Source: Cellvibrio japonicus Ueda107 (GTDB lineage: Bacteria > Pseudomonadota > Gammaproteobacteria > Pseudomonadales > Cellvibrionaceae). Taken from it: DNA of 64,000 nt. The notes under the pieces are model-generated. The model was given only the letters and a program-made list of their open reading frames with translations, ran no database searches and had not been told where the DNA came from. Position numbers and translations under genes: made by a program. The DNA lies in assembly GCF_000019225.1 (NCBI RefSeq), contig NC_010995.1, positions 2,302,501 to 2,366,500 on the forward strand. Direction: 5' to 3'. Below are positions 1-8,269 of the stretch, piece by piece (the stretch's first letter is position 1; the number at the start of each line of letters is the position of its first letter).

Positions 1-394
1 CCATCAGACGGGCGAACAGGCCTATATGAAATTGTTTATCGGCCAACGTCGCTGCTGCAAACTGCTCCAAATCCAGGCGAAAGTCTTGCTCGTCGGTTCG
101 TATCACCAACTCGCGTTCAATGCGCGCAATAATCTCATCCAGTGATGCACCAGACTGTAAGAGAATACTTAAGCCAAAGTGCCAGATATCAATCAATTCC
201 AGGGCTACCTGATCCGTATCCGGCGACTGTTTTTTCCACCACTTCCAACCATAGTGATCCATCAACTCGGCACACTCTACCCAAATAGCGCGATACCATT
301 CATAACCTTGCTGGTGCCAATCGGCGTTCACCCTGGTGTTCATGCCATCCTGTAATTCGAGCATGATACGAATTTGTTGAGCCTGTGCAGACAT
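1..394 (-). CDS. dUTP diphosphatase, dimeric type (3' end missing)
   Basis: This gene starts at an ATG at 394 on the minus strand and runs off the left edge, so about 131 codons are visible. The protein contains ECAELMDHYGWKWWKK and, further on, ELIDIWHF. These acidic helices are the Mg-binding E-x2-E and E-x2-D motifs of the all-alpha dimeric dUTPase (MazG-like) superfamily. That family hydrolyses dUTP to dUMP and pyrophosphate, which keeps uracil out of DNA and feeds thymidylate synthesis. It is unrelated to the trimeric Dut fold. It lies 38 bp upstream of tatD's 3' end and shares its strand. The C-terminus cannot be assessed. Confidence 0.8.
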   Translation of the reverse strand, partial: MSAQAQQIRIMLELQDGMNTRVNADWHQQGYEWYRAIWVECAELMDHYGWKWWKKQSPDTDQVALELIDIWHFGLSILLQSGASLDEIIARIERELVIRTDEQDFRLDLEQFAAATLADKQFHIGLFARLM

Positions 395-432
395 GTGATA
401 TTCCCGCTACTAAAAGTTAAGAATAATGAAAG

Positions 433-1224
433 TTAATGAGGTAAATACTGTTCGGCCCGGGTAAACAGACGATAGAAATTGGTGGTGGTGATCTCTGCCA
501 GCTGTTCCAGTGGCATACCGCGCAAATCGGCAATAAACTGTGCGACTTCACGCACATACTTGGGCTCGTTGGGTTTGCCGCGATAGGGCACTGGCGCCAA
601 ATAGGGGGAATCGGTCTCCACCAACAAGCGATCCAGTGGCATCTGCTGTACTACCTCGCGAATCTGCTCGGCATTTTTAAAGGTCACTATGCCGGAGATA
701 GAAATGTAGTAATTCAAATCCAGCGCCGCCCTGGCCATTGCCCAATCCTCGGTAAAGCAATGCAGGACGCCGCTGTGTTCCAGGCTGCCGTGTTCGCGAA
801 TCAGCGCCAGGGTATCTGCCCTCGCCTCGCGGGTATGGACAACAATCGGCAAGCCAACTTCTTTACCAACGTGCAAATGCATGGCAAAGCTCTCGTGTTG
901 CAATGCCTTGCTTTCGGTTTCGTAGTGATAATCCAGCCCGGTCTCCCCCAGGGCAACCACCTTGGGTTGTGCCGCCCAGGTTTTTAGTTGCTCAACACTG
1001 GCAGTCCCCTCTTTGACATCACAGGGATGTACACCCACAGAGGCGACAACCCCGGGATAGCGTCGGGCAATATCGATAACTGTAGGGATATTTTCCAGAC
1101 TGATACCAATACACAGCATCTGCTGGATACCCCGTGCATGGGCAGCGGCCACAGCTTCATCCAGGTTGCCGTCGTAGGCGGCCAGGTTCAATCGATCGAG
1201 GTGACAATGGGAATCAACAATCAT
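433..1224 (-). CDS. tatD: TatD family metal-dependent deoxyribonuclease
   Basis: This is a TIM-barrel metallohydrolase of the TatD/YcfH family, 263 aa. The metal ligands are visible in order: HCH near residues 6-8, a Glu in GETGLDYHYE, His in VVHTREA, His in LHCFTED, and Asp in ETDSPYLAP. Family members are Mg-dependent 3'-5' nucleases acting on DNA and RNA. I chose the ATG at 1224 (MIVDSHCHLD), which matches the usual N-terminus, over the upstream in-frame TTG at 1236. It closes the holB-pilZ-tatD block that is conserved in pseudomonads and lies just 16 bp upstream of the following small gene on the same strand. Confidence 0.9.
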   Translation of the reverse strand: MIVDSHCHLDRLNLAAYDGNLDEAVAAAHARGIQQMLCIGISLENIPTVIDIARRYPGVVASVGVHPCDVKEGTASVEQLKTWAAQPKVVALGETGLDYHYETESKALQHESFAMHLHVGKEVGLPIVVHTREARADTLALIREHGSLEHSGVLHCFTEDWAMARAALDLNYYISISGIVTFKNAEQIREVVQQMPLDRLLVETDSPYLAPVPYRGKPNEPKYVREVAQFIADLRGMPLEQLAEITTTNFYRLFTRAEQYLPH

Positions 1225-1240
1225 CTGTGTTAACAACTCT

Positions 1241-1477
1241 TCAGGACTTGTTTAATAACCAGTAAAACGCCAACCCTGCCAAGGCCAAAAACAGGAGCAT
1301 AGGCCCCAGACTGACTGGCCCGGCCTTAGGGTGTGAGTCCACGATTGACGCTGCATAAGCATCCACCTGCTCCCTGGCATCTTTCAAACTAATGCCCTGC
1401 TGCTCGTGCAAGAGTTTGACCGCATGGATTTTCTGGTTGGCGTGGATCAATGCCTTAACGTCGGGTGATAGCTTCAT
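1241..1477 (-). CDS. Small membrane-anchored protein with L7/L12 C-terminal-like segment
   Basis: This 78-aa protein starts at ATG 1477, preceded by a good AAGGAG ribosome-binding site. Residues 1-45 (DVKALIHANQKIHAVKLLHE, then GISLKDAREQVDAY) resemble the fold of the ribosomal protein L7/L12 C-terminal domain, which recurs in short bacterial proteins of unknown role. Residues 56-75 form one hydrophobic helix ending WLLNKS, so it is probably a tail-anchored inner-membrane protein. It sits between pilZ and tatD on the same strand. A hairpin separates it from pilZ, so it may have its own promoter. Its function is unknown. Confidence 0.65.
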   Translation of the reverse strand: MKLSPDVKALIHANQKIHAVKLLHEQQGISLKDAREQVDAYAASIVDSHPKAGPVSLGPMLLFLALAGLAFYWLLNKS

Positions 1478-1510
1478 AACAACTCCTTTGGAAGACTCCC
1501 CACAAATAAC

Positions 1511-1533
1511 AAAGCCAGGTATAACCTGGCTTT
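1511..1533 (-). terminator. Hairpin after pilZ
   Basis: A perfect 10-bp stem, AAAGCCAGGT against ACCTGGCTTT with a 3-nt loop, lies 27 bp after the pilZ stop. On the minus strand it is followed by a T-rich stretch (TTTGTTATTTG). It is probably a weak rho-independent terminator or processing hairpin. Confidence 0.55.
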
Positions 1534-1560
1534 GCAGCAATATCGCAAGGGTGTGAATTA

Positions 1561-1914
1561 TTACATGGTATGTGTCGGCTTGTCAGAATTGAGCATGCCT
1601 GCCAGGTAATTCTCAATCTTGCTCACAGCAATGTTGTCCTGATCGCTAAATTGTACGCCGATGCCGGCCGCGCGATTGCCTTGGGCTCCCTTTGGAGTAA
1701 CCCATACGACCTTACCCGCTACCGGGATTTTCTCCGGTTCGTCCATCAGGCTCAACAGCATGAACACTTCATCGCCCAGCTTATAGTTTTTGCTGGTGGG
1801 GATAAAAAGCCCGCCGTTGGTCACAAACGGCATATAGGCGGCGTAGAGCACAGCCTTATCCTTGATGGTGAGCGAAAGGATACCGTTACGGGCGCCACCG
1901 CCAATTGCTTGCAT
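1561..1914 (-). CDS. pilZ: Type IV pilus biogenesis protein PilZ
   Basis: This 117-aa protein closely follows the canonical pseudomonad PilZ along its length: GARNGILSLTIKDKAVLYAAYMPF near the start, LGDEVFMLLSLMDEPEKIPV in the middle, and the C-terminal SDKPTHTM. As in PilZ itself, the usual c-di-GMP-binding RxxxR signature is missing at the N-terminus, so it probably does not bind the nucleotide. The PilZ family partners FimX and the PilB extension ATPase in pilus assembly. It lies downstream of holB on the same strand, separated by 131 bp, as in Pseudomonas. The start codon is the ATG at 1914. Confidence 0.93.
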   Translation of the reverse strand: MQAIGGGARNGILSLTIKDKAVLYAAYMPFVTNGGLFIPTSKNYKLGDEVFMLLSLMDEPEKIPVAGKVVWVTPKGAQGNRAAGIGVQFSDQDNIAVSKIENYLAGMLNSDKPTHTM

Positions 1915-2045
1915 GGGAAGTCCTGTGTCATGAAATTCGAAAAAGAATCACTGCGAAGGTAAACCGAGGCGCAGACACTAATAGATTAGACCAGCAGTGT
2001 CCAGACGCCAGCCCAGCCAGGCCTCAATCCTGTGAAAGGCATCGC

Positions 2046-3059
2046 TCAGCCCGCGCGACGCCGGGGTGGCCGTAACACCACACCCCAATCGAGTAACAGC
2101 TCTTCCCACAATAATTGCTTGTTGGGGTTGGCACCACTCAGCAACAACCGTTTGGCATGCAGTACCTTTTCCAGATAGCGATGCAACAGGGAAAGTTCTA
2201 CCCCCTGCAGGCGCTCACGCAATTCAGTGGGCCAACGCTGTGCCTGGGGATCATCCACACCGGCGCGCCAGCGCGCCAGGGTATGGAGAAACCCCAAGAA
2301 CCATTCCATCAACCCCGGTGCATCACCGGTATGCCAGTTGGCTGCCAACTCAATGGCCGACAGCTGCCCAAGGCTCATGCGGGTCAATTGCTGCAACTGC
2401 TGCTCGCGCTGCTCCAGGGCATCCCCCTCTAACAGGGACAAGGCGATCAGCGGCGCACCGCGCGCCGCCGACAGTAATTCATCGGCGGGAATATCACGCC
2501 CAACCAGCAGGGGCGATAACCAGCGCACGACTTGCTCCTGGCGCGGCATGGCCATGGCGCGCAATTGGCAGCGACTGCGAATAGTGGGGAGGACTGCACT
2601 GGGTGTATGGGAAACCAGGATTAACAAGGTATTGGCTGCAGGCTCTTCCAATGACTTTAACAGGGCATTGGCCGCATTGGTGTTCATCGCTTCGGCAGGC
2701 TCAAGCACCACCACTTTATAGCCGGATAACTGCGCCGTTTTACCCAGGGCATCCGTCAACTCCCGCACCTGATCGACCTTGATTGCCTTGCCGGCTTCCT
2801 CAGGCTCAAGCCACAGTAAGTCCGGGTGGGTAGCCGCCTTGTTAAGTTCACAGCCACGACACTGGCCGCAAGCGCCACCCTCGCGCGGAGCCTGGCATAA
2901 CAGCAGCTGCGCCAGGGCCTCGGCAAAATGACGCTTACCGATTCCCCGGGGCCCCGCCAACATCAGGGCATGGGGTAACTTACGCGCAGCAATCAACTGC
3001 GCCAGCTGTTGCCACTCACCCAATTGCCAGGGATAGAGATGTCGGGGGAAATCGCTCAT
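2046..3059 (-). CDS. holB: DNA polymerase III delta-prime subunit
   Basis: This 337-aa AAA+ protein is the delta-prime subunit of the clamp loader that places the beta sliding clamp on DNA. A P-loop-like GPRGIGKRHF lies near residues 36-45. It is followed by a four-cysteine zinc module (C-x8-C-x2-C-x2-C, about residues 55-70). Then come the LWLEPEEAG segment, the LLKSLEEPA sensor region and the SRCQ arginine-finger-like motif near residue 162. The C-terminal collar helices complete a normal family length. It would normally follow tmk directly; here tmk is about 2.2 kb away behind two opposite-strand genes. Confidence 0.92.
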   Translation of the reverse strand: MSDFPRHLYPWQLGEWQQLAQLIAARKLPHALMLAGPRGIGKRHFAEALAQLLLCQAPREGGACGQCRGCELNKAATHPDLLWLEPEEAGKAIKVDQVRELTDALGKTAQLSGYKVVVLEPAEAMNTNAANALLKSLEEPAANTLLILVSHTPSAVLPTIRSRCQLRAMAMPRQEQVVRWLSPLLVGRDIPADELLSAARGAPLIALSLLEGDALEQREQQLQQLTRMSLGQLSAIELAANWHTGDAPGLMEWFLGFLHTLARWRAGVDDPQAQRWPTELRERLQGVELSLLHRYLEKVLHAKRLLLSGANPNKQLLWEELLLDWGVVLRPPRRRAG

Positions 3060-3157
3060 GGGTCAGGAGTCCATAATCAAAATGACCGTCAGCTTACCAA
3101 TCCGGGGCGATATTTGCGATAATCCGCGCCCTTGCAAAAAACGACCGCCCAGAGCCA

Positions 3158-3796
3158 ATGACCAACGCCCCACTCGATATCCTCCACCTTGACGATGACC
3201 TGCTCATTGCCAATAAACCCTCGGGCCTACTCACCGTTCCCGGCAAGGGGCCGGAAAACCAGCATTGCCTCTACAAGCAAGCCCTGGCATTTAATCCCAA
3301 TGCGCGGATTGTCCACCGCCTGGATCAGGCAACCTCCGGCATTGTGATGTTCCCCCTTAATTACCCTTGCCTTAAGCAGTTGACCCACCAGTTCGAGGCG
3401 CGCGCTATCCACAAGCGTTACCTGGCAGTCGTACACGGTTTGGTTGGGCAGGACGAGGGTGAAGTCACCCTCCCCCTGATTTGCGATTGGCCTAATCGGC
3501 CCAGGCAAAAGGTGTGCTTCGAACACGGCAAATCGGCCCATACACGCTATAAGGTCATCCACCGCGATCAAGGCTTACAACAGACCCGCCTGGAGTTGGA
3601 ACCGGTAAGCGGCCGCACCCATCAATTGCGGGTACATATGCTCAGCCTCGGCCATCCTATTTTGGGTGATAGGCTTTACGCCCCTGACGAGATTATTGCC
3701 CAAGCCCCTCGCCTTTTGTTACACGCGCAGGAGCTTTGGTTAAACCACCCGATTTCCGCCCAGCCCTTGCATATTAAGGCGCCAGCCTGCTTTTAA
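3158..3796 (+). CDS. rluA: RluA-family pseudouridine synthase
   Basis: This 212-aa enzyme isomerises uridine to pseudouridine in structured RNA. The active-site motif HRLDQATSG (about residues 53-61) carries the catalytic Asp, and the substrate-loop motif GRTHQLRVHM lies near residue 155. There is no N-terminal S4 domain. The short length fits RluA, which modifies 23S rRNA and some tRNAs, rather than RluC or RluD. That specificity is inferred from length and similarity. The gene faces away from holB (98-bp gap) and is inserted between holB and tmk, together with the next gene. Confidence 0.85.
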   Translation: MTNAPLDILHLDDDLLIANKPSGLLTVPGKGPENQHCLYKQALAFNPNARIVHRLDQATSGIVMFPLNYPCLKQLTHQFEARAIHKRYLAVVHGLVGQDEGEVTLPLICDWPNRPRQKVCFEHGKSAHTRYKVIHRDQGLQQTRLELEPVSGRTHQLRVHMLSLGHPILGDRLYAPDEIIAQAPRLLLHAQELWLNHPISAQPLHIKAPACF

Positions 3797-3976
3797 TGTC
3801 ACACATCGGCAAAATCCCTCTTGTTAAAACCTAAAATAAGCGGCACTCAATAAATTTATAAATAAATCGTCTATAGCCAAAATGAGTTATTGCCTAAACT
3901 CATAACGACTCGCCAGAATGGCCAGGTAATTCACATAATCAGTTACAAAAAATCTATTAGCGTCCAGGAGAGCTCC

Positions 3977-5131
3977 ATGAAGAAAACCCTTATTAGCCTT
4001 GCTCTGCTAGCAACCAGCGGCAGTGTTTTGGCAACCGAGCTGTATAACGGTCGCCTGAGTGGTATGGCCGGTGCCGGTTATGTTACTGGCGGCTACAGCG
4101 ATGGCGTCTTACTCAACCCCAGCCTTGTCGCCAGTCATGGCGCCAAAGATGACTTTGCGCTGGTGATTAATGCCGGCGCCTTGGGTTCCGACAAAGATGA
4201 CTTAATTGACGGTTTGGATGATTTGGTGGACTTCACCGACTATCTGCAATCAGCCACCAACCTGACCGAAGCGGATGCTGATGAACTCAAACGTTTGATG
4301 GCCAATGTCGACGATAAAACCCTGGGCGCCACCTTCGGTGCCAGCACGGTTCTGGCAATCCCCAACAGCATCATTTCCGCCGCCCTGATCCTCAAGGCCA
4401 CCGGGACTGTAGGCCTGCTGGCCAATATCGACGATAGCGATTACGAGCTGATCGATGATCGCACTAACACAAATTTCGACCCCGAAGACCTGCAATCTTC
4501 CGTGATTGGTCGCGGTGTGGTGGTTAAAGAGCTGGGCGTGGCACTCGCCAAAAACGTTTCCCCCAGTGATGATTACCAACTGCTGGTTGGCATTACCCCC
4601 AAGCGCATCGAAGTCGACACCATTGTCTATGAAGCCACAGTTGCTGATTATGACGAAGACGACCTCGATGCGGATGACTACACCATTACAGGTAAAACCA
4701 GTGGCTTGGATGCCGGTATCACCTACATTAAAGGCAACCTGCGCTATGGCTTGACCATCAGTAACCTGAGCAGTAAGAAATTCAAATCCATTGCCGAAGG
4801 CGAGACCTTTGAACTGGCGACCCGCACTACCGCCGCTATTGGTTACACTGGCGACTGGTATAAGGCGGAGGCGTCTGTAGACCTGGATGCGGTTCCTACC
4901 TTTGGCCTGGGTGGCGATACCCAGATTTTCCGTGCGGGCGTGGAGGTATCTCCCCTGAGCTGGTTGCAGCTGCGTGCCGGTATACAGCGCGATCTGGAAG
5001 ATACGCTGCCGGATGCCTACTCAGTCGGTATCGGATTCTCGCCCTTTAATGTGATCAATATTGATCTGGCAGGCTACAGCGGCTCAGACGAAACCGTTGG
5101 CGGTGCCGTACAGTTGGGCCTGCGCTTCTAA
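3977..5131 (+). CDS. TraF-like outer-membrane beta-barrel protein
   Basis: This 384-aa protein starts at ATG 3977, 4 bp after an AGGAG-type site. The longer upstream reading frame lacks a signal and is not needed. A classic signal peptide (MKKTLISLALLATSGSVLA) is followed by AGAGYVTGGYSDGVLLNPSLVA, typical of the conjugal-transfer TraF-like family of outer-membrane proteins. The body has alternating beta-strand patterns and many acidic residues (DDLDADD). The protein ends in GGAVQLGLRF, with the terminal Phe expected of BAM-assembled barrels. There is no conjugation machinery nearby, so the name is only a family label. A strong terminator follows. Confidence 0.7.
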   Translation: MKKTLISLALLATSGSVLATELYNGRLSGMAGAGYVTGGYSDGVLLNPSLVASHGAKDDFALVINAGALGSDKDDLIDGLDDLVDFTDYLQSATNLTEADADELKRLMANVDDKTLGATFGASTVLAIPNSIISAALILKATGTVGLLANIDDSDYELIDDRTNTNFDPEDLQSSVIGRGVVVKELGVALAKNVSPSDDYQLLVGITPKRIEVDTIVYEATVADYDEDDLDADDYTITGKTSGLDAGITYIKGNLRYGLTISNLSSKKFKSIAEGETFELATRTTAAIGYTGDWYKAEASVDLDAVPTFGLGGDTQIFRAGVEVSPLSWLQLRAGIQRDLEDTLPDAYSVGIGFSPFNVINIDLAGYSGSDETVGGAVQLGLRF

Positions 5132-5144
5132 AATATACACCCCA

Positions 5145-5183
5145 TAAAAAACGCACGCTTGTCTTGGCAACCGTGCGTTTTTT
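5145..5183 (+). terminator. Bidirectional rho-independent terminator
   Basis: An AACGCACG / CGTGCGTT stem is flanked by AAAAA on the left and TTTTTT on the right. It lies 14 bp after the TraF-like gene's stop and 30 bp from tmk's 3' end, so it can serve both convergent genes. Confidence 0.85.
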
Positions 5184-5212
5184 ATGCTCGACATTATTTA
5201 GCCACGCCCAGC

Positions 5213-5854
5213 TCACGCCTGAATCAGTTGCTCCAATCGCGCTGCAATATCCTGTTGTACCCGCTCAAGGGACTGCCCCGCATCAATCAGCGTATAGCGC
5301 TCCGGAGCCATAGCAGCACGCGAATGGTATGCAGCCCTCACCCGTTCAAAAAATGCCAGGCTTTCACTTTCGAAGCGATCCAGCTCAGCACGCTGGCTTG
5401 CGCGCTCCAGCCCTTTCTGCACATCAATATCCAACACCAGGGTCAAATCGGGACGCAATTGCTGCTGCACCAGGTTCTCCAGTTGTTCGATAATCGCCAG
5501 GCTCAAACCTCGTCCCCCGCCCTGGTAAGCATAGGTAGCATCGGTAAACCGATCACTCAATACCCAGGCGCCACGCGCCAGTGCAGGTTTAATCACTTGC
5601 GCCAAATGCTGGGCTCGCGCGGCGAATACCAGTAACAACTCTGCCGTTTCATCCACGGGCTCTGTACGTTTAGCGAGCAGCAGGTTGCGGATTTCCTCTG
5701 CCAAGGGGGTCCCGCCCGGCTCGCGGGTGACTATTAATTCGATGCCGCGCGCTTCCAGCCAAGCGCGTACAAAAGCCAGATTGGTGCTTTTTCCAACACC
5801 TTCGGTGCCTTCCATGGTGAGAAATTTGCCAGATTGCATAAAGGGATAACTCAA
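5213..5854 (-). CDS. tmk: Thymidylate kinase
   Basis: This 213-aa enzyme phosphorylates dTMP to dTDP. The P-loop is GTEGVGKST (residues 16-24). VTREPGGTPLAEEIR binds dTMP, and the DR motif plus TYAYQGGGRGL matches the substrate and lid region. The annotated start is ATG 5854. The second Met at 5839 (MQSGKFLTMEG) matches typical N-termini better and may be the true start. In pseudomonads tmk precedes holB in one operon; here the pair is separated by rluA and an outer-membrane gene. It is convergent with the TraF-like gene. Confidence 0.93.
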   Translation of the reverse strand: MSYPFMQSGKFLTMEGTEGVGKSTNLAFVRAWLEARGIELIVTREPGGTPLAEEIRNLLLAKRTEPVDETAELLLVFAARAQHLAQVIKPALARGAWVLSDRFTDATYAYQGGGRGLSLAIIEQLENLVQQQLRPDLTLVLDIDVQKGLERASQRAELDRFESESLAFFERVRAAYHSRAAMAPERYTLIDAGQSLERVQQDIAARLEQLIQA

Positions 5855-5938
5855 TCAAAAAATTTAATCGGATGACAGATTCCTTCACCCTCGGGGAGCG
5901 CGTATCATACCCGCTTTTTCATCCAGGGAGCTTTGCCC

Positions 5939-6430
5939 ATGATTACCTTGCACACCAATTACGGCGACATCACTATCGAATTGGACGTCGAAAAAGCGCC
6001 GAAAACCTCAGCCAACTTCAAGCAATATGCGGAAGAAGGCTTTTACGATGGCACCATCTTTCACCGTGTTATTGATGGTTTCATGATTCAAGGGGGCGGG
6101 TTTACTGAAGACTTCGATCAAAAAACCACCCGCGAAGCCATTGAAAACGAGGCCGATAATGGCCTGCAAAACCTGACGGGCACAATTGCCATGGCTCGCA
6201 CCAACGACCCGCACAGTGCAACGGCCCAGTTTTTTATCAATGTTAAAGACAACCACTTCCTCAACCACAGCGCTAAAACTTCATCCGGTTGGGGCTACTG
6301 TGTATTTGGTAAAGTCACGGCAGGTATGGACGTTGTTAATAAAATCAAAGGCGTAAAAACGGGCAGCAAGAGCTTCCATCAGGACGTACCTAAAGAAGCC
6401 GTGATTATCCAGAAGGTCAGCATCGCCTGA
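5939..6430 (+). CDS. ppiB: Cytoplasmic peptidyl-prolyl cis-trans isomerase B
   Basis: This 163-aa cyclophilin catalyses proline isomerisation. It lacks a signal peptide, so it acts in the cytoplasm. Core motifs are present: FHRVIDGFMIQGGG with the catalytic Arg, GTIAMARTNDPHSATAQFFIN, and WGYCVFGKV. The ATG at 5939 is preceded by AGGGAG with 8-nt spacing, so it is chosen over the in-frame TTG at 5933. The stop is 3 bp before lpxH, so the two are probably co-transcribed, as in many gammaproteobacteria. Confidence 0.93.
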   Translation: MITLHTNYGDITIELDVEKAPKTSANFKQYAEEGFYDGTIFHRVIDGFMIQGGGFTEDFDQKTTREAIENEADNGLQNLTGTIAMARTNDPHSATAQFFINVKDNHFLNHSAKTSSGWGYCVFGKVTAGMDVVNKIKGVKTGSKSFHQDVPKEAVIIQKVSIA

Positions 6431-6433
6431 TTC

Positions 6434-7156
6434 ATGAACACCCTGTTCATTTCAGACCTGCACCTGCACTCCTCGCGCCCGCAGATCACGCGGGCGTTTT
6501 TCGACTTTCTCCGGCAACAAACCCACCACACCCAAGCGCTCTATATCCTCGGTGATTTTTTTGATGCCTGGATTGGCGATGACGATGATGATCCCCTGCC
6601 CAATGCAGTCGCTGAGCAATTGAAAAAGCTCAACAGTGCCGGTGTTGCCATATTCCTCATGCACGGTAATCGCGATTTTTTGCTGGGTAATAGTTACGCT
6701 CAACGCGCAGGAGCAACACTGATTGCAGAGGGGACGGTGATTGATCTCTATGGCCGCCCTGCACTCCTGTTACATGGCGATGATCTGTGCACACTCGACA
6801 CAGACTATATGGCATTTCGCCAGCAAGTCCGCAACCCGGACTGGCAGGCTCAATTGCTGGCCCAGCCACTGGCAGCACGTCGCGCCCTGGCAGCCCAGTT
6901 GCGCGCGCAAAGCCAAGCCATAAACAATATGAAAGCTGAATCCATTATGGATGTGACACCCGACGAAGTGGTTCGGGTGATGGAAGAAGCGGGTGTGGAT
7001 TTGCTGATCCACGGGCATACCCATCGCCCTGCACGTCACCCCTTAACCGTTCAGGGACGCCCTGCAGAGCGAATTGTCCTGGGTGACTGGCATCACCAGG
7101 GCTGGTGCCTGGACGCCAGCGCAACAGGGCTTGCCCTGCGCAACTGGGATATATAA
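6434..7156 (+). CDS. lpxH: UDP-2,3-diacylglucosamine diphosphatase
   Basis: This 240-aa calcineurin-like phosphoesterase hydrolyses UDP-2,3-diacylglucosamine to lipid X and UMP in lipid A synthesis, at the inner face of the cytoplasmic membrane. The metal-binding signature is complete: DLHLHSSRP, GDFFDAW, GNRDF, LLHGDDLCT, and GHTHRPARH near residue 196. The length matches the family. It starts 3 bp after ppiB and shares its promoter. No terminator is evident after it before the convergent small membrane gene. Confidence 0.93.
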   Translation: MNTLFISDLHLHSSRPQITRAFFDFLRQQTHHTQALYILGDFFDAWIGDDDDDPLPNAVAEQLKKLNSAGVAIFLMHGNRDFLLGNSYAQRAGATLIAEGTVIDLYGRPALLLHGDDLCTLDTDYMAFRQQVRNPDWQAQLLAQPLAARRALAAQLRAQSQAINNMKAESIMDVTPDEVVRVMEEAGVDLLIHGHTHRPARHPLTVQGRPAERIVLGDWHHQGWCLDASATGLALRNWDI

Positions 7157-7172
7157 CCCCATAATTTCGCTG

Positions 7173-7583
7173 TTAGTTTGATTTGCTACTGGTAACCATT
7201 AGCAAACCACCCACAATCAGGAATGCCGGCCACCAGGTCCAGAGCGACAAATCCAGCAAAAATAACAATGCCAGCATCACAATTGCACCTGCCGCCACCA
7301 GTGAATTGGCAACAGCATTACCCCACCCGTTACGCCGGTATTGACTGATCGCTTGTTGTAAGGGGGCGATTGCCGCCAGCAAAATAAAAATGGCCCACCA
7401 GTTATGGAACTTCAAAAATGCAAAATCAACGCCCAGGTTACGCGCCAATAACAAGGCACCAATCGCCACAATAGCCAATCCCAAGGCCCAGTTGGAATTA
7501 CTGCTTGGTGCAGGCTTCATCGGCGGTTGGTTTGAACTGTTATTAGATTCCTGGCTTTTTTCGGGTGTTGGTTGTTCACTCAT
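7173..7583 (-). CDS. Small multi-spanning membrane protein, unknown function
   Basis: This protein is about 136 aa long. I chose the start MSEQPTPEKS at ATG 7583 because a GGAA lies 8 nt upstream; ATGs at 7589 and 7598 are alternatives. A polar Ser/Asn/Pro-rich N-terminus of about 30 residues precedes four hydrophobic segments (ALGLAIVAIGALLLA, WWAIFILLAAIAPL, ANSLVAAGAIVMLALLFLL, WWPAFLIVGGLLMV). The WW-containing hairpins resemble the LiaF/DUF5668-type transmembrane region found in many small bacterial proteins. No catalytic motif is visible. It is convergent with lpxH (16-bp gap). Confidence 0.65.
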   Translation of the reverse strand: MSEQPTPEKSQESNNSSNQPPMKPAPSSNSNWALGLAIVAIGALLLARNLGVDFAFLKFHNWWAIFILLAAIAPLQQAISQYRRNGWGNAVANSLVAAGAIVMLALLFLLDLSLWTWWPAFLIVGGLLMVTSSKSN

Positions 7584-7649
7584 GGTCATTTCCGTCATGA
7601 TAAATGGGGCTGATAAACCCCTTGGACACCAAAGTCTAGTCGATTGGAT

Positions 7650-8258
7650 TCACGCCGCCAGCACACCCGAATGAAAGCGAAACTCCACATCGGTTCCCTC
7701 AATCAACTGTTTTTCCAATGCCAAAAACTGCTGGATACGCTCAGAGAGATCCTTACCTTCTGCGGCGCGCTTGGCTAACTTGAGGTAATCCTCATAGTGG
7801 CGCGACTCCGACTTCAGCAAAGACAGGTAAAATTTTTGCAGTTCATCATCCAAATGTGGCGCTAATTTGGCAAAGCGCTCGCAAGAGCGCGCTTCGATAA
7901 TCGCGCCCACGATAAGGGTATCGATATAACGCCCCGGCTCATGGGTACGCACCAACTTGCGCAATTCACCCGCATAGCGCCCCGGCGTGATCTGGTCATA
8001 GCTGACGCCCCTCGCCTCCATGATATCCATGACCTGCTCGTAATGACGCAGCTCTTCGCGCGCCAACCGCGACATTTTTTGCATCATGTCAAAATCGCCT
8101 ACGTAGCGAAACATCAATGTCAGCGCGGTCGACGCTGCCTTTTTTTCACAATTGGCATGGTCGAGCAACAGCAACGCCTGGTTGTCCAGGGCATTTTTAA
8201 TCCAGGCGTCTGGTGTTTCACACAATAAAAACTGGTGGATATGGGCAAGAGAGGTCAT
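7650..8258 (-). CDS. miaE: tRNA 2-methylthio-N6-isopentenyladenosine hydroxylase
   Basis: This 202-aa ferritin-like diiron enzyme hydroxylates the isopentenyl group of ms2i6A37 in tRNA, using O2. The carboxylate-bridged diiron ligands are visible in EKKAAS, REELRHYEQV (about residues 68-77), EARSCERF and ESRHYEDYLK (about residues 150-159). This spacing is typical of MiaE. It is the last gene of a probable operon (gluconolactonase, trehalase, DUF1289, miaE) with gaps of 4-11 bp. Confidence 0.9.
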   Translation of the reverse strand: MTSLAHIHQFLLCETPDAWIKNALDNQALLLLDHANCEKKAASTALTLMFRYVGDFDMMQKMSRLAREELRHYEQVMDIMEARGVSYDQITPGRYAGELRKLVRTHEPGRYIDTLIVGAIIEARSCERFAKLAPHLDDELQKFYLSLLKSESRHYEDYLKLAKRAAEGKDLSERIQQFLALEKQLIEGTDVEFRFHSGVLAA

Positions 8259-8269
8259 AACAGGGTTTC

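Noticed and set aside
2066..2721. Plus-strand open frames opposite holB
   Set aside because: Compositionally they are shadows of the holB frame, with no ribosome-binding site or motif.
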